Below are positions 40,998 to 50,900 of a stretch of 64,000 nt of DNA, piece by piece (position 1 is the stretch's first letter; each line of letters begins with the position of its first letter). The stretch covers positions 113,809-177,808 of the forward strand of contig NZ_BATP01000001.1 in NCBI RefSeq assembly GCF_000739615.1. The letters run 5' to 3'. This DNA comes from Haloferula sp. BvORR071. GTDB taxonomy: Bacteria; Verrucomicrobiota; Verrucomicrobiia; Verrucomicrobiales; Akkermansiaceae. Below the pieces are notes generated by a model. The model worked only from the letters and a program-made list of their open reading frames with translations, had not been told where the DNA came from and searched no databases. Both the position numbers and the translations under genes were made by a program.

Positions 40998-42239
40998 ATG
41001 GATACGCCCTCGCTCGGTCCAGCACACTTTGCCTCAGGTCTCCGCCACACAATTGGCGATGAGGTCCGTATCCCTGAACGGATTGAATCCGGCCGCGAAC
41101 CCGGACTGATGTTTGAGGTGGCAGGTCCAAGGGGGAAACTCTTCTTCGATCCGAAGAAAACCCGGGCGGGCATTGTGACCTGTGGTGGCTTGTGTCCGGG
41201 ATTGAACAACGTCATCCGCTCCTTGTTCCTGGAGCTGTATCATGGATATGGCGTCACCGAAGTGCTCGGTTTCCGTGGCGGTTACGCCGGGCTTGATCCA
41301 GCGAATGCCACCGAGCCAGTCGCCATCACGCCGGAGTTCGTGGAAGGCATCCACCGCAAGGGCGGGACGATTCTGGGGACTTCGCGTGGCCCGGTCGATA
41401 TCGGTCGGGCTGTGGACAATCTCATTGCGCGCGGTGTCGACATCCTCTTCACGGTCGGGGGCGATGGGACCCAAAAGGGGGCAAACGCTCTCTATCAGGA
41501 AGCCAGCCGGCGCGGTCACTCCTTGGCTGTCGTCGGCGTGCCGAAGACCATCGACAACGATGTGGCCTTCGTGGCCCGGACCTTCGGCTTCTTCAGCGCC
41601 GTCGAGGAAGCGGTGAAGGTGCTCGACCGGGCCCACACTGAAGCCTGTAGCACTCCCGGGGGCATCGGCTTGGTCAAACTGATGGGGCGCCATGCAGGTT
41701 TCATCACCGTGGGTGCCACGGTTGCCAGCCAGGACGTGAACTTCCTCCTGATCCCGGAGGTGCCCTTCAAGCTCGAGGCTTTCCTCGCTGCCTTGGAAGA
41801 GCGGATGCGTAACAAGTCTCATGCTGTGATCGCAGTAGCCGAGGGCGCGGGGCAAGAGCTGTTGAGAGCCCAAGCGGATCAACACGACGCCTCTGGCAAT
41901 ACGAAGCTCTCGGACATCGGGGTCTTCCTGCGGGAGCGGATCGAGAATCACTTCAAGGCCGTGGGTCTTCCGGTCGTGATGCGCTACTTCGATCCGAGCT
42001 ATCTGGTCCGGAGTTCTGCAGCAAATTGCGAGGATGCACTGCTCTGTGACCTCTTCGCGCGAAATGCCGTGCACGCCGCGATGGCAGGCAAGACCGGAGT
42101 GGTGATCGGCTTCCTTCACGAACGCTTCATTCACGTGCCGATCGAACTCATCGCCGGTCGCTCGAAGCGAATCGATCCCGATGGTGGCTGGTGGCATTCC
42201 GCACTCGCGACCACCGGACAACCCGAAAGGTTCGAGTAG
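40998..42239 (+). CDS. 6-phosphofructokinase, group III/plant-type ATP-PFK-like
   Basis: The 413-residue protein contains IVTCGGLCPGLNNVIRSL, then the nucleotide site TVGGDGTQKGANALY (GGDGT near residue 154) and the substrate site VVGVPKTIDNDVAFVARTFG. The combination of Gly in GGDGT and Lys in PKTIDND is the pattern of plant/trypanosome-type PFKs, which use ATP rather than pyrophosphate; donor choice should be tested. It phosphorylates fructose 6-phosphate in glycolysis. It has a motif of the five-site set 39 bp upstream and probably leads the run through the BASS transporter, phosphorylase and acetate kinase fusion. Confidence 0.92.
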   Translation: MDTPSLGPAHFASGLRHTIGDEVRIPERIESGREPGLMFEVAGPRGKLFFDPKKTRAGIVTCGGLCPGLNNVIRSLFLELYHGYGVTEVLGFRGGYAGLDPANATEPVAITPEFVEGIHRKGGTILGTSRGPVDIGRAVDNLIARGVDILFTVGGDGTQKGANALYQEASRRGHSLAVVGVPKTIDNDVAFVARTFGFFSAVEEAVKVLDRAHTEACSTPGGIGLVKLMGRHAGFITVGATVASQDVNFLLIPEVPFKLEAFLAALEERMRNKSHAVIAVAEGAGQELLRAQADQHDASGNTKLSDIGVFLRERIENHFKAVGLPVVMRYFDPSYLVRSSAANCEDALLCDLFARNAVHAAMAGKTGVVIGFLHERFIHVPIELIAGRSKRIDPDGGWWHSALATTGQPERFE

Positions 42240-42250
42240 CCGATTTGTAG

Positions 42251-43120
42251 ATGCCCATGGCCGAGGCTATCCAGTTCATTGAGAAGCTGTCTCTGCTCGC
42301 CTTTCTGGTGAGCAGCATGGTGGCGACTGGCCTCAGCCTGGATCCTCGGGCGGCGCTGTCAGCGCTTCGTGATGTCCGCTTCGTTTCAATCGCGCTGGCC
42401 CTCAATTTCCTGTTAGCCCCGGCACTGGCATTGTTGCTGATCCGTTTGATTCCGCTTGAGAAGGGACTGGCGAATGGCCTGCTCCTTCTGGGTGGGGCTG
42501 CGGGTGCTCCCTTTTTGCCGAAGTTGCTAGCCGTAGCAAAGGCGGATTTGGCCCGTGGCGTCGCGCTGATGGCGCTGTTGACCGCCGGGACGATCATCTT
42601 CCTGCCCTTGGCCTTGCCTTTGGAGATTCCCGGAGTTGAGGCGGATCCGTGGCGCATCAGTCGTCCTCTCTTGGGTTGGATTGTGGTGCCCTTGCTGGTG
42701 GGAGTGGTGGCCAATTTGGTGAGCCCGGGTCAGGCCATCCGTGCCGCACCCTCCTTGTCGAATGCCGCGGGTGGCTGCATGCTCCTGTTCTTCGTCTTGT
42801 TGGTGGCCACGAATGCCAAGTCGCTCTTGGCCCTTTGCGGCAGTGGTGCCCTTCTCGCCGCCGCCCTGCATGCGGGAATCTTGTTTATTGCGGGATGGTG
42901 GCTGGGCGGTCCTTCGGAGGATGGCCGGAGCGTCCTCGGTCTCGGTAGTGGGGCTCGCAATTTCGGCGCGGCCATGGTGCCCGCTACCTCCAGCCTGCGT
43001 GATCCCCAAGCGCTCTTGATGATTGCTGCCAGTGCGGTGGTCGGCTGCCTCTTCTGTTTTTCCGCCGCGGTTTGGGCGAAGCGTCGCCGGATCGTGACTA
43101 GCACCGGCCTCGGACTTTAA
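42251..43120 (+). CDS. BASS-family (bile acid:sodium symporter-like) transporter
   Basis: This 289-residue protein has about ten hydrophobic segments. An N-terminal half contains FLVSSMVATGLSLDPRAALS and ALALNFLLAPALALLLIRLI. A Gly-rich region follows (NGLLLLGGAAGAPFLPKLLA). The second half has SVLGLGSGARNFGAAMVPAT, resembling the crossing-helix motif of ASBT/BASS carriers that import organic acids with sodium. The substrate is not clear; a short organic acid would fit its neighbours. It lies 11 bp after the phosphofructokinase gene and 18 bp before glycogen phosphorylase. Confidence 0.72.
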   Translation: MPMAEAIQFIEKLSLLAFLVSSMVATGLSLDPRAALSALRDVRFVSIALALNFLLAPALALLLIRLIPLEKGLANGLLLLGGAAGAPFLPKLLAVAKADLARGVALMALLTAGTIIFLPLALPLEIPGVEADPWRISRPLLGWIVVPLLVGVVANLVSPGQAIRAAPSLSNAAGGCMLLFFVLLVATNAKSLLALCGSGALLAAALHAGILFIAGWWLGGPSEDGRSVLGLGSGARNFGAAMVPATSSLRDPQALLMIAASAVVGCLFCFSAAVWAKRRRIVTSTGLGL

Positions 43121-43138
43121 CCCCCACTCCTTGCTGCC

Positions 43139-45607
43139 ATGAAATCGCAACCAACTTCCAATCCCATCCGTGTAGGCACGGGAGTGGACGAGCTTCGGCA
43201 GGCATTCCTCGATAATCTTACCTGTGCGCTCGGTCGCCTGCGGACCTTCTCCAGCACACACGACTACTACCTGGCGCTGGCGCTGACCGTCCGCGATCAT
43301 GTTGTATTCCGCGCCGTGGGAAACGTGGAGGAGGGGATGGCCAAGGGAATCCGGCGCGTGGCCTACCTGTCCGCCGAATTCCTGCCGGGACCGCATCTTG
43401 CCAATCACTTGCTCAACCTCGGGATCACCGAAGCGGCTCGTGAGGCACTGGGTGGCCTGGGCATCGATCTTGATGTGGTCTTGGCCGCGGAAGTGGAGCC
43501 CGGCCTGGGCAATGGTGGCCTCGGTCGCCTGGCATCGTGCTATCTGGATTCTCTGGCCACCGTCGGAGTTCAATCCATCGGCTACGGGATCCGCTACGAG
43601 TTCGGAATTTTCCAGCAGAGCATCCGCGACGGCTGGCAGGTGGAGAGTGCCGACAAGTGGCTGCAAGGGGGCAACCCTTGGGAGATCCACCGCCCTGGCG
43701 TCGCCCGCGAGGTGAAGTTCGGCGGACATACCGAGACTTGGGTCGATGATTGTGGCCGCTCCCGGGTGCGCTGGGTTCCTGCCTTTGTCATTCGCGGCGA
43801 GGCCTACGATACTCCGATTTCCGGCTACGAGTCTGATATCTGCACGCTGATGCGCCTGTGGAAGGCCGAGGCGGGTGAGTCCTTCGACTTCGAGGCCTTC
43901 AACCACGGCGACTACTACCGTGCCGTCGAGCAGAAGGTCGATTCGGAGAATCTCAGCAAGGTGCTTTATCCGAATGATGAGTTGCACCGGGGGAAGGAGC
44001 TGCGCCTCAAGCAGCAGTTCTTTTTCACCAGTTGCGCGCTGCAGGACATGCTGCGCGTTCACCAGATGAGCGGCGGCACGCCGGATAACTTCCACGAGGG
44101 CTGGGCGGTTCAGCTCAACGACACCCACCCGGCGGTGGCGGTTGCCGAGTTGATGCGCCTGTTGGTGGATGAGCAGGCGATCGGATGGACCCGGGCGTGG
44201 GAGATCACTTGCAAGACCTTTTCCTATACGAATCACACGCTGCTGCCGGAGGCCTTGGAGAAATGGCCGGTGGCGATCTTCGGCGGGCTCCTGCCCCGCC
44301 ACTTGGAAATGATCTACGAGATCAACTCGCGTTTCCTCGACGAGGTCCGGCGGACCTTCCCGGGAGATGGTGACAAGGTGGCCAGGCTCTCGCTGATCGA
44401 TGAAAGCGGGCCGCGCTATGTCCGGATGGCCCACCTCGCGTGTGCCGGCAGCCACACCATCAATGGCGTGGCTGCGCTGCATTCGGATTTGCTGCAGCAG
44501 ACGGTGCTAGCGGACTTCGCCGCGCTGTGGCCGGAGAAGTTCACCAACGTGACCAATGGAGTTACTCCGCGTCGCTTCGTCGCCCTTGCCAATCCAGGCT
44601 TGGCCGGATTACTGGCCCGGCACGCGGGTAAGGACTGGCCGGGAAACCTTGACGAACTGCTCGCGCTTGAAGCTTGCGTCAAGGATGCTGGATTCCGCCA
44701 CGAGTGGCGCGAGGTGAAGCTTGCCAACAAGCGTCGCCTCGCCGCCGTGATTGCTTCGCGGACCGGGATCGAGGTTTCGCCGGATTCGCTCTTCGACGTC
44801 CAGGTAAAGCGGATCCACGAATACAAGCGCCAGCACCTCAATCTGCTCCACATCCTTTCGCTCTACCTCGCGATCAAGCGCGACCCGAAAGCACCAGTCG
44901 TTCCGCGCACCTTCATCTTCGGCGGCAAGGCGGCACCGGGCTACTTCATGGCCAAGCGGATCATCCGTCTGGTCACCGCCATTACCGCCTTGGTCAACGA
45001 GGATCGCGACGTGGCGGGCCGGATCACGGTGGTCTTTTTCCCGAACTTCAATGTGGGCAATGCCCACTATGTCTATCCGGCGGCCGAACTCTCCGAGCAG
45101 ATCTCGCTCGCGGGCACGGAAGCATCCGGCACCGGCAACATGAAGATGTCGCTCAACGGCGCGCTGACGATCGGCACGCTCGATGGGGCCAATGTCGAGA
45201 TTCGCGAAGCGGTGGGAGAGGAGAACTTCTTCCTCTTTGGCCTGACCACTCCCGAAGTCGCCGCTAGGAAGTCGGGTGGCTATCGGCCGCGCGATCTCTA
45301 TGAGGCCGATCCTGTGCTGCGGGAGGTGATCAACTTCTTGGCGAATGGTGGCCTCGGTGGCGATCCGGAGCTTTTCCGCCCGCTGGTGTATAACCTCCTG
45401 GATAGTGACCCCTATCTGGCGCTCGCGGATTTCCGCAGCTATCTAGAAGCACAACGCCGGGTAGGAGAACTCTGGTCCGATCCGGATGCTTGGACCACCT
45501 GCTCCGTTCTCAATGTCGCACGCATGGGTCGTTTTTCCTCCGACCGTGCGGTCCGCGAATACTGCCAGCGAATCTGGAAAGTGAATGCCAAACCCGTTAA
45601 TGCATGA
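43139..45607 (+). CDS. glgP: glycogen/starch phosphorylase
   Basis: The 822-residue protein has the normal length of GT35 phosphorylases. It shows RVAYLSAEFLPGPHLANHLL, EPGLGNGGLGRLASCYLDSL, VTNGVTPRRFVALANPGLAG, VKRIHEYKRQHLNLLHILSL, and the pyridoxal-phosphate site EASGTGNMKMSLNGALTIGT near residue 661. It releases glucose 1-phosphate from glycogen or maltodextrin. The stop overlaps the start of the acetate kinase fusion (ATGA), so storage-glucan breakdown is translated together with the acetate-forming enzyme. An upstream BASS transporter and phosphofructokinase complete the cluster. Confidence 0.95.
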   Translation: MKSQPTSNPIRVGTGVDELRQAFLDNLTCALGRLRTFSSTHDYYLALALTVRDHVVFRAVGNVEEGMAKGIRRVAYLSAEFLPGPHLANHLLNLGITEAAREALGGLGIDLDVVLAAEVEPGLGNGGLGRLASCYLDSLATVGVQSIGYGIRYEFGIFQQSIRDGWQVESADKWLQGGNPWEIHRPGVAREVKFGGHTETWVDDCGRSRVRWVPAFVIRGEAYDTPISGYESDICTLMRLWKAEAGESFDFEAFNHGDYYRAVEQKVDSENLSKVLYPNDELHRGKELRLKQQFFFTSCALQDMLRVHQMSGGTPDNFHEGWAVQLNDTHPAVAVAELMRLLVDEQAIGWTRAWEITCKTFSYTNHTLLPEALEKWPVAIFGGLLPRHLEMIYEINSRFLDEVRRTFPGDGDKVARLSLIDESGPRYVRMAHLACAGSHTINGVAALHSDLLQQTVLADFAALWPEKFTNVTNGVTPRRFVALANPGLAGLLARHAGKDWPGNLDELLALEACVKDAGFRHEWREVKLANKRRLAAVIASRTGIEVSPDSLFDVQVKRIHEYKRQHLNLLHILSLYLAIKRDPKAPVVPRTFIFGGKAAPGYFMAKRIIRLVTAITALVNEDRDVAGRITVVFFPNFNVGNAHYVYPAAELSEQISLAGTEASGTGNMKMSLNGALTIGTLDGANVEIREAVGEENFFLFGLTTPEVAARKSGGYRPRDLYEADPVLREVINFLANGGLGGDPELFRPLVYNLLDSDPYLALADFRSYLEAQRRVGELWSDPDAWTTCSVLNVARMGRFSSDRAVREYCQRIWKVNAKPVNA

Positions 45608-47904
45608 ACGCCGAATTTCTCCGTAACCGCGTGAAGCTCTTCGAAGGCTTCGATGAGCAGCGGCTCAGTGAACTCGTTGCAGGATCGAGGATCGAGTCCT
45701 TCGCATCCGGTGAGCGGCTCGCGCATGCTGGCGATGCTGTCCATTTCCTCGGCATCGTGCTGGATGGCGAGGTTGTTGCCACCGTGGACGCTGACGGAAC
45801 CCCGAGGGAACTCGGGCGTCTCGGCACGGCAGAGACATTTGGCGAGATGGCGCTCATGACCGGAGATGCGGCACTGGCGGACCTCACGGCCGTGGGTGCC
45901 TGCAAGGTGATGCTGGTCCCGCTCACTTTGTTCCAGTCCCACGTCATGGCGGAACCCCGCGCGGTCCAGCAGATCTCGCGCACCATCGGCGAGCGCTTCC
46001 GTCAGGTGATGGCGGACCCGGCGAATGTCGCGGCGGTAGCCCGCAAGGATGACGTGGATGGCTTGCTGGCCCTAAAGGGCGAGCGTCCGGAACGCTTGCT
46101 GATCCTCAACTGCGGCTCTTCGTCCTTGAAGTGGAGCGTCTTCGATACCGTGCAGCCGCAGAATGACGCTCACGGCCACATCGAGCGGATCGGTAGCAGC
46201 GGCACCCGGCTGGCTCAGCATGGTCCGCGCTGCGAAGTGACTCGCAAGCTGTCACCCGGTGGTCATTCGCAGGCCTTCGAGGCCATGATGGAGGCCCTGC
46301 TTGACCGCGGGTCCGGGGTGATCGCCGATGTCTCTTCCATTAGCGCGGTGGGGCACCGGGTGGTGCACGGTGGCGAGAAGTTCACCGGTCCCGTGATCGT
46401 GGACGATGCTGTTTTGGACCAGCTCGAGGCCTTGGCTCCACTGGCGCCCCTGCACAATCCGGTCAACGTTGCCGGCATTCGCGAGGCGCGGCGTCTGTTC
46501 CCCTCGGTGCCGCACGTGGCGGTCTTCGATACCGCCTACCACGCCACGCTGCCAGCCCCGGCATTCCTCTACGGCCTGCCTTACGACTACTATGAGAATA
46601 GGGGCATCCGGCGCTTTGGCTTCCACGGCTCATCGCATGGCCATGTGGCCTTGGCTGCGGCGCAATATCTGAAGAAGCGGCCGCGCGAATTGCGGATCGT
46701 GAGCTGTCATCTCGGGAGTGGCGCCTCCTTGTGTGCCATCGATCACGGACGTTCGGTCGACACCACCATGGGCTTCACCCCTGGGGAGGGGCTGGTGATG
46801 GGGACCCGCTGCGGCGACTTGGACGCGGGCATCATCGCCTATCTGCAGCGCAACGAAGGAATCTCGGTCACCGAGCTCGACAAGGTCCTCAACAAGGATA
46901 GCGGTCTGCTCGGGCTTTCGGGGATCTCTAGCGACATGCGCGAGATCGAGGCTGCCGCCGATGCAGGCAACACCCGCGCCCTGATCGCCTTCAAGGTCTT
47001 CTGCTATCGCGTCCGAAAGGGCATTGGCGCACTGGTCGCCGCACTCGGCGGCATCGATGCCCTGGTCTTCACCGCGGGCATCGGCCAGGGCAGTGCCGGT
47101 GTGCGCGGCGCCGCTGTGCAAGGCCTGCAATGTATGGGCATTCATCTCGATGAGGCGCGCAATCGGGCAGCCACCGGCAAGGAGGCGGAGCGCATCTCAT
47201 CCGACTCATCGCCCGTCGCGATCCTGGTCTTGCCGACGGACGAGGAGCGTATGATCGCCCGCGAGTCCTTGAAGGCCTTGAGCCGCGACTACTTGGTGCG
47301 AGCCAGTGAAGCCTGCCGCTCCGAGCCGATTCCGGTCGAGGTGTCCGCCCACCACATCCACCTTTCCCAAGAGCATGTTTACGCATTGTTCGGTGAAGGG
47401 CACGAACTCACCAAACATGCCGATCTCTCCCAACCGGGCCAGTATGCCTGCAAGGAACAGCTCGCGATCGTCGGTCCGAAGGGCCGCATCGAGCGGGTCC
47501 GGGTTCTCGGCCCGGCCCGCAAGGCGACTCAGGTCGAGATTGCAATGACGGAGCAGTTCAAGCTCGGGATCCAGCCGCCGATCCGCGAGTCCGGAGACAT
47601 CAACGGCACCCCCGGCTGCGTGCTGGAAGGGCCTGCAGGTAGCGTGGAGCTGGAGAAGGGGGTGATCTGTGCGCTGCGCCACATCCATATGACCCCGGCT
47701 GACGCCCTGCGCTACGGTGTGAAGGACAAGTCTTCCGTCAGGGTCCGCGTCATGGGCGACCGGGAAATGGTCTTCGGCGACGTGCGCGTCCGGGTCGACC
47801 GCAACTTCGCCCTCGCCATGCACATCGATACCGACGAGGCGAACGCGGCCAACCTTGGCAATGGCGCGCAAGGATTCATCGATGGCGTCCAGGACGAAGG
47901 GTGA
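45604..47904 (+). CDS. three-domain fusion: cNMP-binding domain, acetate kinase, PduL phosphotransacylase
   Basis: The 766-residue protein has three parts. Residues 8-130 are a CRP-type cNMP domain (VKLFEGFDEQRLSELVAGSR, GEMALMTGDAALADL). Residues 164-560 are acetate kinase: LILNCGSSSLKWSVFD, GHRVVHGGEKF, RFGFHGSSHGH, HLGSGASLCAI and TTMGFTPGEGLVMGTR. The usual Mg-binding Glu of the GIGEN motif is Gln here (FTAGIGQ, residue 495). Residues 573-766 are PduL: VSAHHIHLS, SQPGQYACKEQLAIVGPKG, SGDINGTPG, RHIHMTP and MHIDTDEAN, with the metal-binding His residues kept. Together the two enzymes would turn acetyl-CoA into acetate with ATP gain. No helix-turn-helix follows the cNMP domain. It overlaps glgP by 4 bp. 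Confidence 0.9.
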   Translation: MNAEFLRNRVKLFEGFDEQRLSELVAGSRIESFASGERLAHAGDAVHFLGIVLDGEVVATVDADGTPRELGRLGTAETFGEMALMTGDAALADLTAVGACKVMLVPLTLFQSHVMAEPRAVQQISRTIGERFRQVMADPANVAAVARKDDVDGLLALKGERPERLLILNCGSSSLKWSVFDTVQPQNDAHGHIERIGSSGTRLAQHGPRCEVTRKLSPGGHSQAFEAMMEALLDRGSGVIADVSSISAVGHRVVHGGEKFTGPVIVDDAVLDQLEALAPLAPLHNPVNVAGIREARRLFPSVPHVAVFDTAYHATLPAPAFLYGLPYDYYENRGIRRFGFHGSSHGHVALAAAQYLKKRPRELRIVSCHLGSGASLCAIDHGRSVDTTMGFTPGEGLVMGTRCGDLDAGIIAYLQRNEGISVTELDKVLNKDSGLLGLSGISSDMREIEAAADAGNTRALIAFKVFCYRVRKGIGALVAALGGIDALVFTAGIGQGSAGVRGAAVQGLQCMGIHLDEARNRAATGKEAERISSDSSPVAILVLPTDEERMIARESLKALSRDYLVRASEACRSEPIPVEVSAHHIHLSQEHVYALFGEGHELTKHADLSQPGQYACKEQLAIVGPKGRIERVRVLGPARKATQVEIAMTEQFKLGIQPPIRESGDINGTPGCVLEGPAGSVELEKGVICALRHIHMTPADALRYGVKDKSSVRVRVMGDREMVFGDVRVRVDRNFALAMHIDTDEANAANLGNGAQGFIDGVQDEG

Positions 47905-47925
47905 TAGAGTCTAACAAACCCACGC

Positions 47926-50900
47926 ATGAAAGAAAGCGTCCTCGACGATTTTTCCGCCCTTGATGGCTGGCGGGCCTTTGCCTCCGGAGAAGCAGAACTG
48001 CGCCTCTCCGTGGAGAATGGGGCGCTCCGGCTCGATTTTGATTTCCATGGTGGCGGCGGCTTTGTGGTAGCGCGCAAGGAGTTTGCGCGGCGCATGCCCA
48101 TCGACTATGCTTTCACCTTCCGGGTCCGCGGCCAGGCTCCAAAAAACAAGCTGGAGTTCAAGCTGGCCGATCCGTCCGGGAAAAACGTCTGGCGTTGGCA
48201 GGAAGATGAATTCGACTTCCGCGATACCCCGCGGGAGCTACACCTGCATGGCAGCGGCATCGACTTCGCTTGGGGACCTACCGGCGGCGGCCCGATTCAT
48301 CACCTCGGCGCGATCGAGTTTGTGCTCAGCGCCGGCCCGGGCGGGAAGGGAACGGTCTGGATCGACCACTTCCGCTTCCAGGACCGAACCTTGCGCAAGA
48401 AGCCCCGGATCACGACCTCCAGTTCGGCCCGTGGTTGCAGTCCCGCAGACTTGCTCTCGCCGCGACCGAAGGCCGGTTGGCGCGCTGAAACCGAAGACGA
48501 GCGGCCCTGGGTCTGCATCGATTTCCACGCCTCCCGTGAGTATGGCGGAGTGGTGATCGACTGGATGCCGCGTCCTGCCCGGCGAGCCTTCACGGTGGAG
48601 GCGTCTGACGACAACGTGCAGTGGCGCAAGCTCCATGTGGCGAACGATGCCCGCGGTGCGCGCAGCTTTATCCACCTGGCGGTAACGAGATCGCGTTTCT
48701 TGCGCATCGTCTTCGAAGTTCCTTGTCCGGGAGTGAAGCGACTCTCCGTTCAGTCCTTCGCGTTCTCGCGCTCATTGATTGAGACCTTCCACGCGATCGC
48801 CGCAGTCAGCACCCGCGGCTTCTATCCACGCTACCTGAGCCGTGAGCAAAGCTACTGGACCTGTGCTGGATCTCCGGATGGGCATATCTGTGCCCTGATC
48901 AACGAGGAGGGTATGGTGGAGCCGGGTAAGGGGAGTTTCTCGCTGGAACCCTTCCTGCGCAAGGATGGGGAACTCATTACCTGGGCTGATGCCAGACGCT
49001 CGGTGAGCATGGAGAAGGATGGGGTGCCGATCCCTTCCTCGAACTGGTCGCTCGATGGGCTTAAGCTGAAGATCACCGCCTTCGCCACCGGCAGCCTGGC
49101 GGAGTCTGTGTTATTCATTCGCTACCGTGTCACCAACGACACGGAGGATGCCTGTCGGGTGAAGCTGTTTGTGGCAGCCCGGCCTTTCCAAGTGAATCCG
49201 CCCTGGCAGGAGTGGAATCAACTCGGTGGCGTCAGCAAGATCAACAAACTGGCTTGGAAGCATGGGACACTATGGGTGAACGGCGACAAGGCGGTGGTCC
49301 CGCTCTCGAAGCCATCCACCGTCGGCATGGCCACCTTCGAGCAAGGCTCCGTCGCCGAGCACCTGGCAGCTGGAACCATGCCCGAGCAAATCGAGGTGAC
49401 GGATGAGTTTGGCTTCGCCTCCGCCGCGATGGGGTTCAACCTGAACCTCCCGGCAGGGGCCTCTCGCGAGGTTTTTGTAGCGGTTCCCTTCGCTCCCAAG
49501 AATACTCCTCGCCAAGCTGCGGGGATCGCGGATTTCGACGGTGCCGAGCAATTCGACGAAGCATTGCGCGTGCTGGAGGAACGGCTTCACACCATGCGAT
49601 TCCGGCTTCCAGCCGGCTATGCTCGCGATGCCGCGGAGACCTTCAAGACAGCCGCCGGACAGATCTTGATCAACCGCGACGGCCCGGCCCTTCAGCCTGG
49701 GCCCCGGCGCTATACCCGCTCGTGGATCCGCGATGGGGTGATCATGGGTGCGGCACTGTTGCGCGTGGGTGAAGCTGCGGCCTTGCCGGAGTTCATGCGC
49801 TGGTTCGCGCCCTTCCAGCGGCCGTCCGGCTTCGTTCCATGCTGCGTGGACCGCAACGGGCCGGACTGGCTGGTCGAGCACGATAGCCATGGCCAGCTCA
49901 TCTACGGTGTGCGGGAGTGTTTCCGCTTCAGCGGAGATCTCTCCCTCCTGAAGGAGATGTGGCCCCACGTCCGCAAAGCCGCGCGCTTCATCGGCCGGCT
50001 TCGCGCCCGGCGCATGACCCCGGAATACCTCGCCCAGGACAAGAACGATCGCTACGGACTCCTTCCCGAGTCGGCGAGCCATGAGGGCTATCTTGCTCAT
50101 CCTGTTCACTCATACTGGGATGACTTCTGGGCCCTGCGTGGACTCATCGATGCCGCCGCCATCGCCGCGCGCCTTGGCAAGAAGAAGGATGCCGAGGCCT
50201 TTGATGATCTCGCGAAGGCCTTCCGCAAATCATTGCGGGCCTCCATCCGCATGGTCATCGCGAAGAAGAAGCTGAGCTACATCCCCGGCTCGGTTGAGTG
50301 GGCGGACTTCGATCCCACTGCTACCTCGAATGCCATCTCGCTGCTCCAGGCCGCCGACGATGTGCCCGCGGAGCAACTCGACGCCATGTTTGACCTCTTC
50401 GTCCACGACTTCCGTCGCAAGCACAGCGGCGAGATGGAGTGGAACAATTACACCGCCTACGAAATCCGCATTATCGGCGCGCTGGTCCGTCTCGGCAAGC
50501 GGGCGGAAGCATGTGAGCTGTTAGAGCGCTACCTCGACGATCGCCGTCCGCTGCGCTGGAACCAGTGGCCCGAGATCTCCTGGCGTGATCCGCGGAGCCC
50601 CGGGCACTTGGGCGATGTGCCGCACACATGGATCGCCTCGGAATACATGCTCGCCTTCGCCAGCCTCTTCGCTTGGGAACGTGAGTCGGACGATGCGCTG
50701 GTTCTCGCCTCGGGACTGCCTGCCGGGTGGCTTGCCAGCAAGACCGGCGTGGCCGTCAAGGCCCTCCGGACTTGGTATGGTCCCCTCGATCTTACCATGA
50801 AACTCGGCTTCGAATTGCGAGCCGATATCGGCGGCTCGCTGCAGCTTCCGCGCGGCGGCTTCGTATTGCGCCCACCGTGCCCGGCACCAATCCGTTCCGT

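Noticed and set aside
42527..44482. 651-residue open frame on the minus strand opposite BASS and glgP
   Set aside because: It is an antisense shadow of high-GC coding sequence; the plus-strand genes have clear family motifs.
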